DNA of 64,000 nt from Rusavskia elegans (GCA_011316305.1 SAUG01000019.1:124001-188000); one strand, 5' to 3'; numbered from the stretch's first letter, positions 36,621 to 49,600 are shown. Program-made: numbers and translations. The notes: generated by a model not told the origin, from the letters alone.

Positions 36621-37420
36621 TCAGGCCAAACCAACCCATTCCCTCGCTCTCCCCGTTGTCTTTTCTGCTTCGACCTTCCAGCCCATTATGCCACCCACTC
36701 CCAAGGTTGTATGATTGGCGACCTGTGCTACCTCTACCTTGACCTGACAGCCCACTTGCTCCATCTCCCGTGCCCAAACCGTCCCTTCCTCGGCCAACAC
36801 CTCCCCACCATCCACAATCACCCACAAAGCGGCCGGAGTGAAGAAAGGATGATGCATCGGTGAGATGTATGCGTCGACATCCGGGGTGGTGGAGTTAGGG
36901 ATGTAGCTCCTTGCTTCCCAAAGCTGTAACTCAAGGGGAACATAGTCCGTTCGAACGTTTCGGAATCGCGTTTCTAACTCGCTAGTGGTAGAGCGCGCAG
37001 CATAAACGTCAACCCACGGGCTACAAAGGATCGCACCCTTGGGCTGTGGCAATTGAATGTCGCTTCCATGGGTCGATGTCAGATATCTGAGTAATCCTAT
37101 GGCAAGGTTACAGCCCGCGCTGTCGGCCGCTAGGATGATTCGCTGAGCTGGGATACCTTGTTGCAGAAGGTAGATAGATGTACGCAGTGAGCGCATCCTG
37201 CAGTGCGGCCGGGAATGCGCAAGAAGCGTTTTTGCTGGCAAGACTATAGGAAATTGCAAGTGCTTTTGGTTTTGGGAAAGCAGTCGTCAGGGTTAATGCC
37301 GCAAAACCGCACACGTTAGGACTAGCCGTACCTATAACGAAGGCACCGCCGTGCAAGTAGAGGAATACTATCCCCGTGGTGTCAGTTCCTGGGTTGAAGT
37401 GGGACCGAATACCACACTGC
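36621..37420 (-). pseudogene. Alpha/beta hydrolase (HSL/esterase type), frameshifted
   Basis: The N-terminal part is read in one frame (IVFLYLHGGAFVIGT near 37330-37370, the HGGA oxyanion hole, to ALTAYIYL) and the rest in another (LLQQGIPAQRIILAADSAGC onward, to the stop at 36621). The switch falls on a tandem 4-base repeat at about 37170-37179 (TAGATAGATG on plus), fitting a 4-bp duplication. The remaining triad is visible: Ser in ADSAG (usually GDSAG), Asp in TPDVDAY and His in VANHTTLG. The sequence upstream of 37420 runs into stops and no start exon is found. It is probably a pseudogene; an assembly error at the small repeat is the alternative. Confidence 0.75.
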
Positions 37421-37879
37421 CCCCATTACGACTGGGGAGGTTTCCTTGGTCATTGCAAGTGCTCCACAGTAAAATTGATTATCAGCAGGCGCAATAGCGA
37501 CGAAGTTCGAATGCCCGTTCGTGGTAGAAGTCGGGAGAAGGGTCTGAAGCTCAAATATCGAGGCATGATAAAGAAAGGTCCGCATGAGATGATTTAACAC
37601 AGATTAATAGTACGTCCATTCTGAGTGAGGCCGAAGAAAAGATGGTACATTAACAAGAAGATGGTAAAGTAGGGATAACAGAGTACTGATAATGGCATAA
37701 GCTGTGTAGAGGGGTCTGCCCATGGGGCTGGTAGGAAATTTGGTCGGTATGGGGGACATCTGGCACTCTTTCCGGAAAGAAGCTATATTCTGTACGGTTG
37801 TACGATGCCCCTTTTGATAAGTAGAGGGAATCTGTGGTAGCTAAGGCAACGGTGGTCATTAGATGTGAGAGGAAAACAA

Positions 37880-38140
37880 GAAGGCGCCAATGCTTTACCC
37901 ACACAGCCTCGTGGCCCTATACTAAATGGCGCGAAAGCGCTTCGAGCTCTTGCTGTATCCTCTTGTCACCCCAGTCTTAGGATCTACGATCCATCGCTCC
38001 GGCTTATACTCCCACGATCGGGGAAAGTAAGACTCATTGTGATGAATAGCGTAATGTCAGCCTGATACACGGAATACCAATCTGTCACGCGTCCAAGGAG
38101 TGGACCGGGGTATTTTGCGAGAGGATGGAGGGTTAGACAA
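37880..38140 (-). pseudogene. Cytochrome P450 remnant with large internal deletion
   Basis: Minus-strand reading gives a P450 N-terminal motif, [14 protein letters not shown] followed by [10 protein letters not shown] (about 38060-38138). Almost immediately the C-terminal part follows in another frame, [18 protein letters not shown] (about 37990-38050). A further frameshift then leads to the heme-binding loop FAPFSIGPRGCVGKALA with its Cys ligand (37883-37935). In a normal fungal P450 these are separated by several hundred residues, so most of the gene has been deleted. It neighbours the broken hydrolase and the sesquiterpene cyclase, and all three are on the minus strand. Confidence 0.82.
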
Positions 38141-38847
38141 TGGATACAACAGCAAGGATCAGCTCCTCAGTCAGTCTTCCTTTTGTTGGAACAGGCTCGT
38201 CCACAGTGTTCTCCTACATAGCCAACAGCTGCAACCGCGATCAATGGCAGCCAGGGCACTGAATGTACGTTTATTCCTCGGCTCTGCCAGGTTCAGAGCT
38301 GTCATCAGTTGCGGCCAGTAGGACCTTCCCAGTTTTCGGATTGATACTCCGAGATGTTGGAAGTGATCAAAGCACAGAATCGGGCAAAGGACCACTGATG
38401 ATCACAATGTAGAAAGCAAACCAAGACACAAAACAAATACCTACTGTGGATGCCAAGATCTGCGTGTAATCCAAGCCCCTGTAAATCTAGGCCTTCGACT
38501 CACTGTGGGGACGATCATCAAATGGACACCCCAGGAGGCGTAAGATCTGCAGGTATGGTGATGATCGAGCATCCAAGTGTCGCCCAATAGTGCACCTTTG
38601 GTCCATGATCCGCATTCTTTCGACTGTATCTTCGCTCCCTTGGCGTTCTGTCTTGAACCTGAACGCTGAGCAGCTGGTCGACTAAGATTACAGTTGCTCA
38701 GGTTGGCAACAAATTTTATGATTTACGCAGAGCACATGAACGCCTGAGAATGTGCCAGATTGTGTCCAACGCTGGTTTGAAACCAAATCAATCTATTTAT
38801 CTTTGTAAGACAAGGGTCGACTAGCCTGACTAAGATGTTCCGCTCAA
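38141..38847. other. Non-coding region between P450 remnant and terpene cyclase
   Basis: No domain is seen. It may contain the unrecognisable N-terminal anchor of the P450 and the 3' side of the cyclase gene. Confidence 0.45.
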
Positions 38848-40327
38848 TCAATGAACTTCACCACCTTGTCCCTCCATTCCAGTATTGCATGAACGTGGTG
38901 TGGGGTTAGCCAGAAGTGTTTCGTTGTTTTCATCGCTTTCACCTTGGAGTCGCGCAGCTTCGCCGCCGTAGCGTGAGCTTGTCATTGAAAAGAACGCGTG
39001 ACCTGCAGCACAGATATAAGTGGCTTCAAGATATTGCCATTCTTGATCTTCCAACCGCGCTTCGCTCTTCAAGTGCTGCAATTCCTCGATCATCCATGCT
39101 TCAGTCTGCAATTGATAGGCGTAGGCCATGACCTTGGCTGAATCAACGTCTGGCAGACACATGATTCGCCGAACGACATCGACGATGTTGATCATCTGTT
39201 CCCCATCACTACTCTTGGAAGCGTGTAGTTCTTTATCATAAGAAGCCATGTCGTTGATGATTCCTAGGTGATCCTTCACCAGCGTCAGATACCTAGCGAG
39301 GCGGGGATCCGCTAAATCCACCTCGGACGCGATGGAGAACTTTACAGCTGCGAGCACATAACTGGTCCAGCTTGTCAGTAAACTAAGGACTGGTGCTCGC
39401 TCAATACACGACTCGGGAAACGTACTCGGCATTGATATTATCATGGCGGAAGTCCAGATATTGTCTGAGAGTACGAAATTGGAAACCTGGCCTGATGCGA
39501 CAAAGCGCCTTGCTCATCGCGTCTATCACTTCTCGACCAGCGTTACCCGCGGCAAGATCAGCGGTTTGAAAGCCCGAGATGACGGAGTCAATGTGGTGCT
39601 GAAGTCGGCTATTTGGTGACAAGTGTTTCTTGGTATTGTTGATCCTGTTCACAAAGTCTTCCGCGACCGAATTTAGCTAATAGGTGAGTGCTGTCCTACT
39701 TGGTCTCTGGGATAAAACTCACAGTATTGTCTGACGACGCTTCTGCTTTGTCTGGTAGTGGACATCAGAATGTGCTGCGACCATCAAGAGGAGGGTCATA
39801 CCATCCCAAAGAAACATCATGACCATAGAAGCAGCTAGCAGCTTCGTCCTCTCCTCGTCTGCATACGGAAACATATATAAATTTGCTTTGCAGAATCGAT
39901 GCTCAAAATCTGGGCGCAACTCTTGTCGCGCAAGTCCTGCCATGGTTACTCCTCCACGGACCACTACATCGTTCGCCGACTGGTCGTCAGAAAGCAGATT
40001 GAGCAGCTCCATGGATGACTCGAGACCTTGCTTCCAGAAGCGACTTTCATTCGCTGCATTCAAGCTACAGCGGAATGGAAGTCTCGCCTTTCGTGGGTAG
40101 AGTTTGATACCATGTTTTGGGAGTGGATGCATTGAATCGAAACTTTCTCTTGGAAATGGAGCATCCTTCGCATCAAGGTACAGAGGTGTCTTGGGAACCG
40201 GGTCATGGGCAAATTTGACCGGTGAGATTAATGCAGCGTCTGTAGGACTTGTCAACTGGGAGAGCTGAGGCCGGTCCACGCTCAGTTCTGGAGACATTGA
40301 ACGTTGGTCAAACATTTTCGAAGACAA
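38848..40327 (-). CDS. Class I sesquiterpene cyclase (terpene synthase), 439 aa
   Basis: Four exons (40327-39802, 39751-39723, 39676-39426, 39361-38848) join in frame; the second is only 29 nt. The enzyme ionises farnesyl diphosphate to a cyclic sesquiterpene. The first metal motif, DDKAE at residues 175-179 (FLWDDKAE), is split by the first intron between its two Asp codons. The NSE motif NDMASYDKE is at 305-313, and an Arg-Tyr pair (SSRYGG) sits near the end. The N-terminal 70 residues are a non-conserved extension. Product cannot be predicted. The gene appears intact although adjoining P450 and hydrolase genes are broken. Confidence 0.88.
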
Positions 40328-42079
40328 TCTTCTTGTCGAAGACGTTTCAATTGCCAGCGAAGAGTTTCCTCAGTGGGTTAGATTACCAGACCACCCCAAC
40401 AATGTCAGTGGTGCGAAGCAGCGCCAACTTTCATTTGATATGCTCCATCAGGACGGGAAATGCTCACTTTGCGAACCATACACCATCAAGCGGTTAGACT
40501 CTTGTTCTGCTCGTTCCGATAGGTGGGCGCTCGGATGAAACTCCCGGCAGCATTTGCACCAGCGGGTCTATCGATGCAGGCTCTCGTACCATTCATTGCA
40601 AAGACATGGCAGAAACCGGTGAAGAGGAAGGAAAAGTATGACTGCGGCGAGGTTGATGCGGAAGAGGCCTTGTCCAGATACCGCATACCATGCTGCTAGC
40701 TGACAGCCTTCCTCACAAAAGGTCGCGTCTGCTGTCTACTCGCCTTTACCAAATCATCGGGGTGGGACGGCGACGATGGAGTACGAGTGCTCATGTAGCC
40801 CCGCTTTGACCTGGGTGCGGCGTTGTATCAAAGATACAAATGGTTGATACCCGAAATTATTAGCCAACATATCAATTGGATAACGTTGTAGTCGAGCTTA
40901 TTCGCATGTCCAGCATAGAGCATATGTAGCACCTGTGCAATCTTGACGTCCAATGGCCTCCGCTTGACGGAAGCCCGCCATATCATGTGTATCATGAACC
41001 CAGGATACAGAGCTGCTTTGCTTGGTGCCGATCACTCTTCTGCATCATATCCGCTGCTTGATTGTATGGACCGCGAGAGGCCGGAAAGCGTCAATTGCCC
41101 TCAAGACAGGTGTATGGGGTGAATGCTAACGAGCGGGGTCGTAATAATGCCGCAGCAAATCCTGCATCTGGCGTACAGTATCTCTACTCACTGCGAAGTT
41201 TGTATGGGTTACCCATAGGCAGATCGCCCATACCATGATAGCGAATGACTATGCTCCAGCTTAATGACACACTCTAGAAACCGTGCCCTAAGGAGCACCA
41301 CAATCGCCTCTCATGATGGCATCTCTATCTTTGATCTCTTCTGGTTTTGTACCGCTCGGCGGCGTATCGGCTTGGAGGCAGTACGTAGAAACAAGGAAGT
41401 GCCAAGCCTTCGGAGGGATCCGAGACCGTTTACACTTTAGTGCTTGCCTGCTTAGTCCTAGTACAAGGTGAGATGACGTCTGCTAGGTGCAGATCACCCC
41501 GATTAGGGCACGGGAATACCCGACCCTCCAGTCCATATCTCCCGATTACAACACATGGTCTAATAATACAGGGTACGGCCTCAGGGTCCCTGGCGCTGAT
41601 AGAAGTTGAGCTCAATTTTTGACACTCGACTTTACAATGCTACGCTAACTACCGAAAGTACTGTATACCGCTACTTTCTTCGTGCAGCACCATTCGAGGT
41701 GGACATTCTCGGAATGGAAGTTACCTTGGAGAACAATCGACATCGTACATTAGCTTTCCGGGTTCATCCGTCCACAATCTTCCACTGTCATGCGGGTGTC
41801 AAGCTTCCAGAGTGCGCTATACTTCTCCAGCCATGCCTAGTCGGACCGCCAGGTGGGGTAGTGTCCAAAAAATCAACTGGAAGGTTGAGAGGAATATAAC
41901 TGCAGGTCAGGGTGGAGCAACGCGCTAAATGGGTCTTTGGGAGCACTGGAGCTCCTGACGATTTGCACATCCATTGGAACATTTCTAGCCTCATGTTAGC
42001 TGCTGCCATAACGAAGCACCATGGCTGATCGTGGCCTTTTACCACATCTACCCTATGGTACTCAGCTGAAACCGTGGCT

Positions 42080-42330
42080 GTCCCAGGAACGTCCTACTAC
42101 GCCGCCTGCGGCGCGTCAACGCAAATAGCCGCTACACCATCTCTGGCGTAGGCTTCTCAGGCAGGCCGTAACTACAATGTCGCCGCTAATTTTGGTTGTG
42201 AGTGTTGCGTTGCGCCGCCTGCCAGACCAGTAATTGCAAGGTCGCTATCTGGCTCGGAGCCGCTTATGCTACAGGACTATGTTGTATGCTTCAACGCTTA
42301 TGCCGATGCCGCAAAGTGTGAGGGATTTTT
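42080..42330 (+). pseudogene. Small cysteine-rich secreted protein, broken
   Basis: The plus strand reads TVAVPGTSYYAACGASTQIA up to a stop, then in a second frame YNVAANFGCECCVA, then in a third frame ACQTSNCKVAIWLGAAYATG. These three pieces look like consecutive parts of one Cys-rich extracellular protein of the PAN-like kind interrupted by a stop and a shift of one or two bases near 42215. The start is not found. The call rests on pattern alone. Confidence 0.35.
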
Positions 42331-42738
42331 TTGAATACGTTTAGTGATCAGCGATGCGGATACGTGACGGGCAACGGGCCTTGTGCGCAATTCAGGAAGG
42401 GGGAAACTTACCTTCTGATTACTAGAGAACGTCGTGTGGGACGTGGTTGGCAATACTGTCTCGACCGCTTCTAAGAAAGCTGTACTCAGAGAAAATTGAA
42501 CGTGAAAATGGGACGAATACATTGAATGCGATTCTTCCTCACGTACGTAGACACACTCCGCCCCGTTGTCCAGTCCATACAACGGCGGCACTCACGTAGC
42601 TTGCATACCATGTCTCCTACTTAGAATTGAGCTGAGGGTTGGTTTGGCAATGTCGCAACAGTATCATGGCTTGCACATGGACCACAAGATATCTGGCTTG
42701 TAGAGCCCTTTCAGTGTCCCCGGTTTGGATGATACCCG

Positions 42739-43065
42739 CTATCCATTTCGCATGACAAAACAGATAAGGTAAACGAGCAAGACTGAACAGAGTAAAATAT
42801 CAATCCTCCGGCAAGCCTTCAAAAACTGGTACCGATGAAGCGATTCCACGTCGAGAATTTTCGATATCTGGATACATCCGCCAGAATCACTTGGCAGTCC
42901 AAACTGCCTCCACATTCCGGGGTCGAGGATACAGCCAGCGTTAGAGACCCTTGGGTGGGCAATCGAGGGCTCACCTGGAGACGCTTCGGCAGGACTGGCT
43001 GTGGCAGCAAAAGCTGAGAGGAGGATGCAGAAGAGCCACTGTGATATTGAGGAAGCGAGAGCCAT
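42739..43065 (-). CDS. Candidate small secreted protein, 108 aa
   Basis: A single frame starts MALASSISQWLFCILLSAFA, a good signal peptide with an AxA-like cleavage site near residue 23. A short mature part follows with Cys residues (SNAGCILDPGMWRQFG, SDSGGCIQ). The final 25 residues are hydrophobic (ILLCSVLLVYLICFV) and could be intron or a tail anchor. An in-frame upstream Met at 43098 would blunt the signal peptide. No family is recognised; it may be an effector-like protein or chance. Confidence 0.4.
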   Translation of the reverse strand: MALASSISQWLFCILLSAFAATASPAEASPGEPSIAHPRVSNAGCILDPGMWRQFGLPSDSGGCIQISKILDVESLHRYQFLKACRRIDILLCSVLLVYLICFVMRNG

Positions 43066-44108
43066 GACGCTTGATAGCAGAGGAGCTGGTATGTACACGA
43101 TTTGTAGCCTAATGACGATATCAAAGCAATAAAGGGAATCTTGAGAAAAAGAGGAGATACGTGTCCCCTTTTATCCGAAAATCTTGAGACTAATGAGACT
43201 ACGAAAGCAGACTGGCATTAGATACGTCTCATTGCTCCTGCTCGAAAGCATCCCCGCGGTCTAGGCTCAGGGTGTAAGTCGCCACGTAGATCCTACAGAT
43301 AGTCTCATCGAGGCGAGAGTCCCAAGGGAGTCCTGCCTTATTGCGAAGCATTCAGAGCATGTGAGGATACACCATACTCCCAAAACCGAACAAGTCCAGG
43401 ATAGGGTTGGGGGTCCGACCTTTGATGATACCCATCATTTGATCAGCATCAGCCTTTGCTATTGGCCGACACCGCGTGGGAGTAGGATGGATGGAGAAAA
43501 TGCCAAGAAAAAAACATTCAGTTGGTGAACAACAGTCTTTCGGTAGAAAGCATTAGTGAGATTAACGCATCTAACAGAGTTCGAATTCGAAGACATTGTG
43601 GGTATTTTACCGGCCGCAGACTCGCAGGGTATTAAGTCCTGGGTTCAGATATGTAATTGCACGCACCTTCCGGTCTGTCGATCGAGCGAAGAATTGTGTC
43701 TTGTCGATTGTTCAGATGGTCAAGCATCCAGCCTCTCTGATCAACCGTCTCTGCGAACGTACCTGCAGAAGCACAGCGGGACGGATGCCTCCGATGCTGT
43801 GAGCAGATATGTCTTTAGGCATTCTCATTGATACTTGCAGTAGGATATTGAGTAGCCGGCCAGCGAATGGGAGATGATCATGCCCCAATGTTTCCGGGGC
43901 TGTCGGCCATGTATGCACCAGTAAGGAGTACAAGTGACTTGGTTCAAGTATTAATGTCGATGTTCTTGCCGCGGAAAGGAACAAAGGGTAAGTGTCGGCT
44001 ATTTAAACTTCCCGCGTCCACCCGCTCCCGTTCCACGTGACTAAACTTTTGCTCTAATCCATGCAAGAGCAAGAGGAATCGAGGAAGTGGATCATCCAGC
44101 AATTGATC

Positions 44109-45151
<1,043 letters not shown>

Positions 45152-45372
45152 GATATGTTGTTGCAAGATACCCAATACCTCAGGAAATAGAAGACATCTA
45201 CCGGAATTGGTTCCGCATTCCTAGAGAACGATCGTGAAATCGAGTCATTATTGTTGTCACAAGCCGCCCCACTTGATCAATCCACTGGTGATACCTCACC
45301 CACCAAAAGCCATTGATATTCCCACCCACTTAATGTCGTCGCTACACTTTACCCTCCTATCTTGACAAGACA

Positions 45373-46167
45373 ATGCTCCTCCTCGCCCTAACCGGCTCGC
45401 TCGCAACCGGCAAATCCACCGTCTCCGCCCTTCTCTCTCAACCACCCTACAACCTCCCAATAATCGACGCCGATGTTTTGGCACGTGAGGTCGTCGAGCC
45501 CGGCACTCCCGGCTACAAAAAGATAGTCAATCACTTCGCGAGCAGTACACCAGATCTCCTCCTTCCAACCCCCACCGAACGAAAAGGCAGGCCCCTCAAC
45601 CGCGCCGCCCTCGGCCGACGAGTCTTCGGATCTACCCCTTCACGCCAACGAGACCGCAAGGTCCTCAATTCGATCGTCCACCCTGCTGTACGATATGCCA
45701 TGGCCCGCTCAATTCTTTACCACTACCTTTGCGGCTGCTGGGCGGTGGTACTGGACATCCCGCTCCTGTATGATAGCCGTCTGGATATATTCGCACCTGT
45801 GGTGTTCATGGTGGCGGCGAATTCGGATGTTCAAATGTCGAGATTGCGGTTGCGAGATCCGCATTTGAGCGAGGAGGAGGCGAGGAATAGGGTTGCGAGT
45901 CAGGGAGGTGTGGATGAGAAAGTCGCAAGAACAGAAGCGAGGGGCAAGGGGAGGGGATACGTCATTTGGAATAATGGGAGTCGGGAGCAATTGGAGAGGA
46001 AGGTTGGGGAGGTGGTGAGGGAGGTGGAGCGAGGGAGAAGGGGCTTTTGGAGGTGGGCCTTCTTGGTGTTGTGGCCGCTGGCAGTTCTGTGGGCGGGATG
46101 GGAGGTCGGGAGAGGGTGGTGGGGACGGCGGCGGTGGGAAGCAGAGGTAAAGGAGAAAGATGAGTGA
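45373..46167 (+). CDS. Dephospho-CoA kinase, 264 aa
   Basis: This is a single-exon gene. It catalyses the last step of coenzyme A synthesis, phosphorylating the 3'-OH of dephospho-CoA. The P-loop GSLATGKST lies at residues 8-16, then IIDADVLAREVVEPGTPGY (the dephospho-CoA site), VLNSIVHPAVR and VVLDIPLLYDS. A hydrophobic segment at about residues 227-247 (WAFLVLWPLAVLWAGWEVG) follows the kinase core, a membrane anchor typical of fungal Cab5-type enzymes. The start is the first Met and sits directly on the P-loop strand. It lies 221 bp after the CFIm25 gene in the same direction. Confidence 0.92.
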   Translation: MLLLALTGSLATGKSTVSALLSQPPYNLPIIDADVLAREVVEPGTPGYKKIVNHFASSTPDLLLPTPTERKGRPLNRAALGRRVFGSTPSRQRDRKVLNSIVHPAVRYAMARSILYHYLCGCWAVVLDIPLLYDSRLDIFAPVVFMVAANSDVQMSRLRLRDPHLSEEEARNRVASQGGVDEKVARTEARGKGRGYVIWNNGSREQLERKVGEVVREVERGRRGFWRWAFLVLWPLAVLWAGWEVGRGWWGRRRWEAEVKEKDE

Positions 46168-46637
46168 TCATTGTGGTACGGAGTACCGAGTCACAAACAC
46201 TGTCTGGGGAGGCGTTTGGCTTATCTTAGGTTAAGAGGCGATATGATACCCCAAAGCATGACGCGTGGTGTTCAAGTTATGCTTTCAACGGTCAATAGCC
46301 AGTTCTTACTATCATTGCTGTCTGGATGAACAATGGCTTTCTAAGCAAAAGGAACGTTATCATTTTTTGAGGTTCGGAAGTGCTTGATAGATGTGCAGAG
46401 ATTTTGACTTTGTTGTGGAGTACCGTGGTGTCTATATGCAGGAAGGCCATTAATTCTTGCCTTTGCTAGCAAGGATCGCTGCAACCTTATCTGGGGATCG
46501 GAGGCTCAACCACTGGACAACGGCTTCGATGCCGCTAGACAAGATTGGCGAGACATTAAGGTTGACGCGGAATACCCGGCGCCGATAACCGCAAGCAGGG
46601 GCACCTGTTTACATGCCTTGGCTGCGAAAACTCGTGC
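46168..46637. other. Intergenic region, no gene seen
   Basis: It is the 3' side of the kinase gene and promoter of the metalloprotease gene. No element stands out. Confidence 0.5.
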
Positions 46638-49600
46638 ATGCTCATGCCTCGAGTCCCGCTCAATCAAACTCGTCATGTCTTCCGTGCAAGTTCCTACAGT
46701 TCCTTGAAATTTCAATGTGGAGCTATACTCCTCTTGCCGTTAATCCGATATCTTAGACTACCTAGGCAGCCATCGCTTTGCTGGCGTCGCTTTGCAACAA
46801 TGTCTTCTACGGAAAGGGTCGCGGACAAGTTGGAGAAGCCTGCGCTTGACGATCGATCCTACAGAGTCATCCGACTGCCCAACCAGTTGGAGGCTCTCCT
46901 CGTTCATGACCCGGATACGGACAAAGCCAGTGCATCCGTCAACATCAACGTGGGTAGCTTCAGTGATGCCGACGACATGCCTGGCATGGCTCACGCAGTG
47001 GAGCACCTTTTATTCATGGGAACAGAGAAGGTTTGCTGATTCCACGCTTCAGTCTTTCGACCCCCTCGCTGATAGGTTCCAGTACCCAGTAGAGAATGAT
47101 TACAATCAGTACCTCTCGTCGCATTCCGGCTACTCCAACGCTTACACCAGCTCGACCGAGACTAACTACTACTTCGAAGTCGCTGCATCGTCCTCTCAAG
47201 ACGCCGACGCATCCACCAATGGTTCCGTCGACTCGCCCTTACACGGCGCGCTGGATCGCTTTGCTCAGTTCTTCATCGCTCCACTCTTCCTATCTTCCAC
47301 CCTGGATCGCGAGCTGAAAGCTGTCGATTCCGAAAACAAAAAGAACCTCCAAAGCGATACGTGGCGCTTGAACCAACTCAAGAAAACTCTTTCCAGCCCA
47401 AAGCACCCTTACCACCACTTCTCCACAGGAAACCTCCAGACTTTAAGAGATGAACCCACGAAGCGGGGCGTGAACATTCGAGACGAGTTCATCAAGTTCC
47501 ACCACCAAAACTACTCGGCCAACCGGATGAAGTTGGTCGTCCTGGGCCGGGAAAAGCTGGACGAGCTGGAAGCTTGGGTCGGAAGTCTCTTTGCTGGCGT
47601 TGTCAACAAGGATCTACCACGGAACAGATGGGACGATGTAGAGCCGTTCTCGGATAAGGAACTCCTCACGCAGGTGTTTGCAAAACCCGTGATGGATAGC
47701 CGCCTATTGGACATATATTTTCCCTATCAAGATGAAGAGGACATGTACGAGACGCAACCAAGTCGGTACCTGAGTCATTTGATTGGGCATGAGGGACCTG
47801 GGAGTATCCTGGCGCACATCAAAGCGAAAGGATGGGCGAATGGACTGTCTGCTGGGGTGGCGCCTGTCTGCCCGGGTTCGGCGTTCTTCACCGTCTCAAT
47901 CAAGCTGACAGAGGACGGGTTGAAGCATTATCAGGAAATTGTCGAAATCGTCTTCCAGTACATCTCCTTGATCAAACAACACAAACCGCAGCAGTGGATA
48001 GTTGATGAAATGAAAGGCATGACAGAAGTCGACTTCAAATTCCGCCAAAAGTCCCCTGCAACTTCTTTCACCAGTAAGCTTAGTAGCATCATGCAGCAGC
48101 CGTTGCCCCGAGACTGGCTCTTGAGCGGCACCAATGTCATTCGCAAGTTTGACTCCCAGGGAATTACCAAAGCGCTGTCCTACCTCAGAGCAGACAACTA
48201 CCGCCTCACGCTCGTCAGCCAGAAGTTTCCAGGTGATTGGGACCAACTAGAGAAGTGGTACGGTACGGAGTACAGAGTGGAGGCTATACCCTCAGATTTC
48301 CAGGCTGCTGTGAGGAAAGCAGCCAATTCAACAGCAACCGACTTGATTTCCGAATTACACCTTCCTCACAAGAACGAATTCATCCCTACCAAGCTCACAG
48401 TCGACAAGAGAGATGTAACTGAGCCCGCCAAAAACCCAATGTTAATTCGGAACGAAGAGGCAGCACGAACATGGTGGAAGAAGGACGACAGATTTTGGGT
48501 ACCGAAAGCCAACGCGTATATCACGCTGAGGAATCCGTTGGCGAAAGCAACTCCAGAGACTGCGGTCAAGTCGAACTTGTATTGCGAGCTGGTCAAAGAC
48601 GCATTGGACGAGTACTCGTACGACGCTGAAATAGCAGGGCTGGAATACCAGCTTTCGAGCTACTCCATGGGCATTGACATTGACATCGGCGGCTATAGCG
48701 ATAAGCTGGCGGTGCTACTTGAAAAGGTCCTGGTGAGTATGAGAGATCTTGAAGTCAAGCCAGATCGGTTCAACATTATCAAAGAGCGCGTACTGCGAGG
48801 ACTGAGGAATTGGGATTTCCAACAACCGTACCGGCAAGTCGGCGATTTCACACGATGGCTGGGGTCTGAGAAAGGCTGGATCAATGAGCAGTATCTTGCT
48901 GAGGTTGAGCCGCTGAAGACGGAAGACATCTCGGCCTTCTATCCCCAATTGCTCCGGCAGATGCATATTGAGTGCCTGGCTCACGGGAACATTCTTAAAG
49001 AGGATGCCCTCCGCATCACAGATCTGGTCATATCTACTCTACGACCGCGTACGCTTCCTAGATCGCAATGGCAGATCCGCCGAAACCTTCTCCTACCTCC
49101 TGGGAGCGACTTCACCTACCGTCATACTCTAGGCGACAAAGCGAACGTCAACCACTGCATTGAATACTACCTATACGTTGGCAGCTTAGCTGATCATGTT
49201 CTTAGAGCCAAACTTCTCTTACTGGGACAATTGACCGAAGAAATCGGGTTTGATCAACTTCGAACGAAAGAACAGTTGGGATACATCGTCTTCACCGGCG
49301 CCAAGTTCGCCGCGACTATCATGGGCTACCGGGTCATCATCCAATCGGAAAAGCCAACATCCTACCTCGAAGAACGAGTCAACGCCTTCCTCGCCCTTTT
49401 CGCCTCGCGCTTGGACTCGATGACTCAAGAAGCATTCGAGGGCCATAAGAAGAGTCTCATCAATAAACGGTTAGAAAAAGTCAAAAACCTCGATCAAGAA
49501 AGCGAACGCTTCTGGACGCAAATCTCCAGCGAACATTTCAGCTTCGTACAAAACGAGATTGATGTGGCGAATGTCAAGCCGGTAATGAAGCAGGACATGA

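Larger units (their letters stand above)
40328..44108. other. Long accessory stretch with one candidate and one broken small secreted protein
   Basis: Apart from the two small-protein entries at 42080-42330 and 42739-43065, I see no gene in this 3.8 kb. Frames at 41440-41900 are open but match no family I know. No terminal repeats, transposase or RNA gene were found, and the base composition is normal, without the RIP signature. Confidence 0.45.

Noticed and set aside
41440..41900. Two open plus-strand frames that might be an oxidase remnant
   Set aside because: Apart from one FHCH-like string no copper-site pattern or conserved order is visible.
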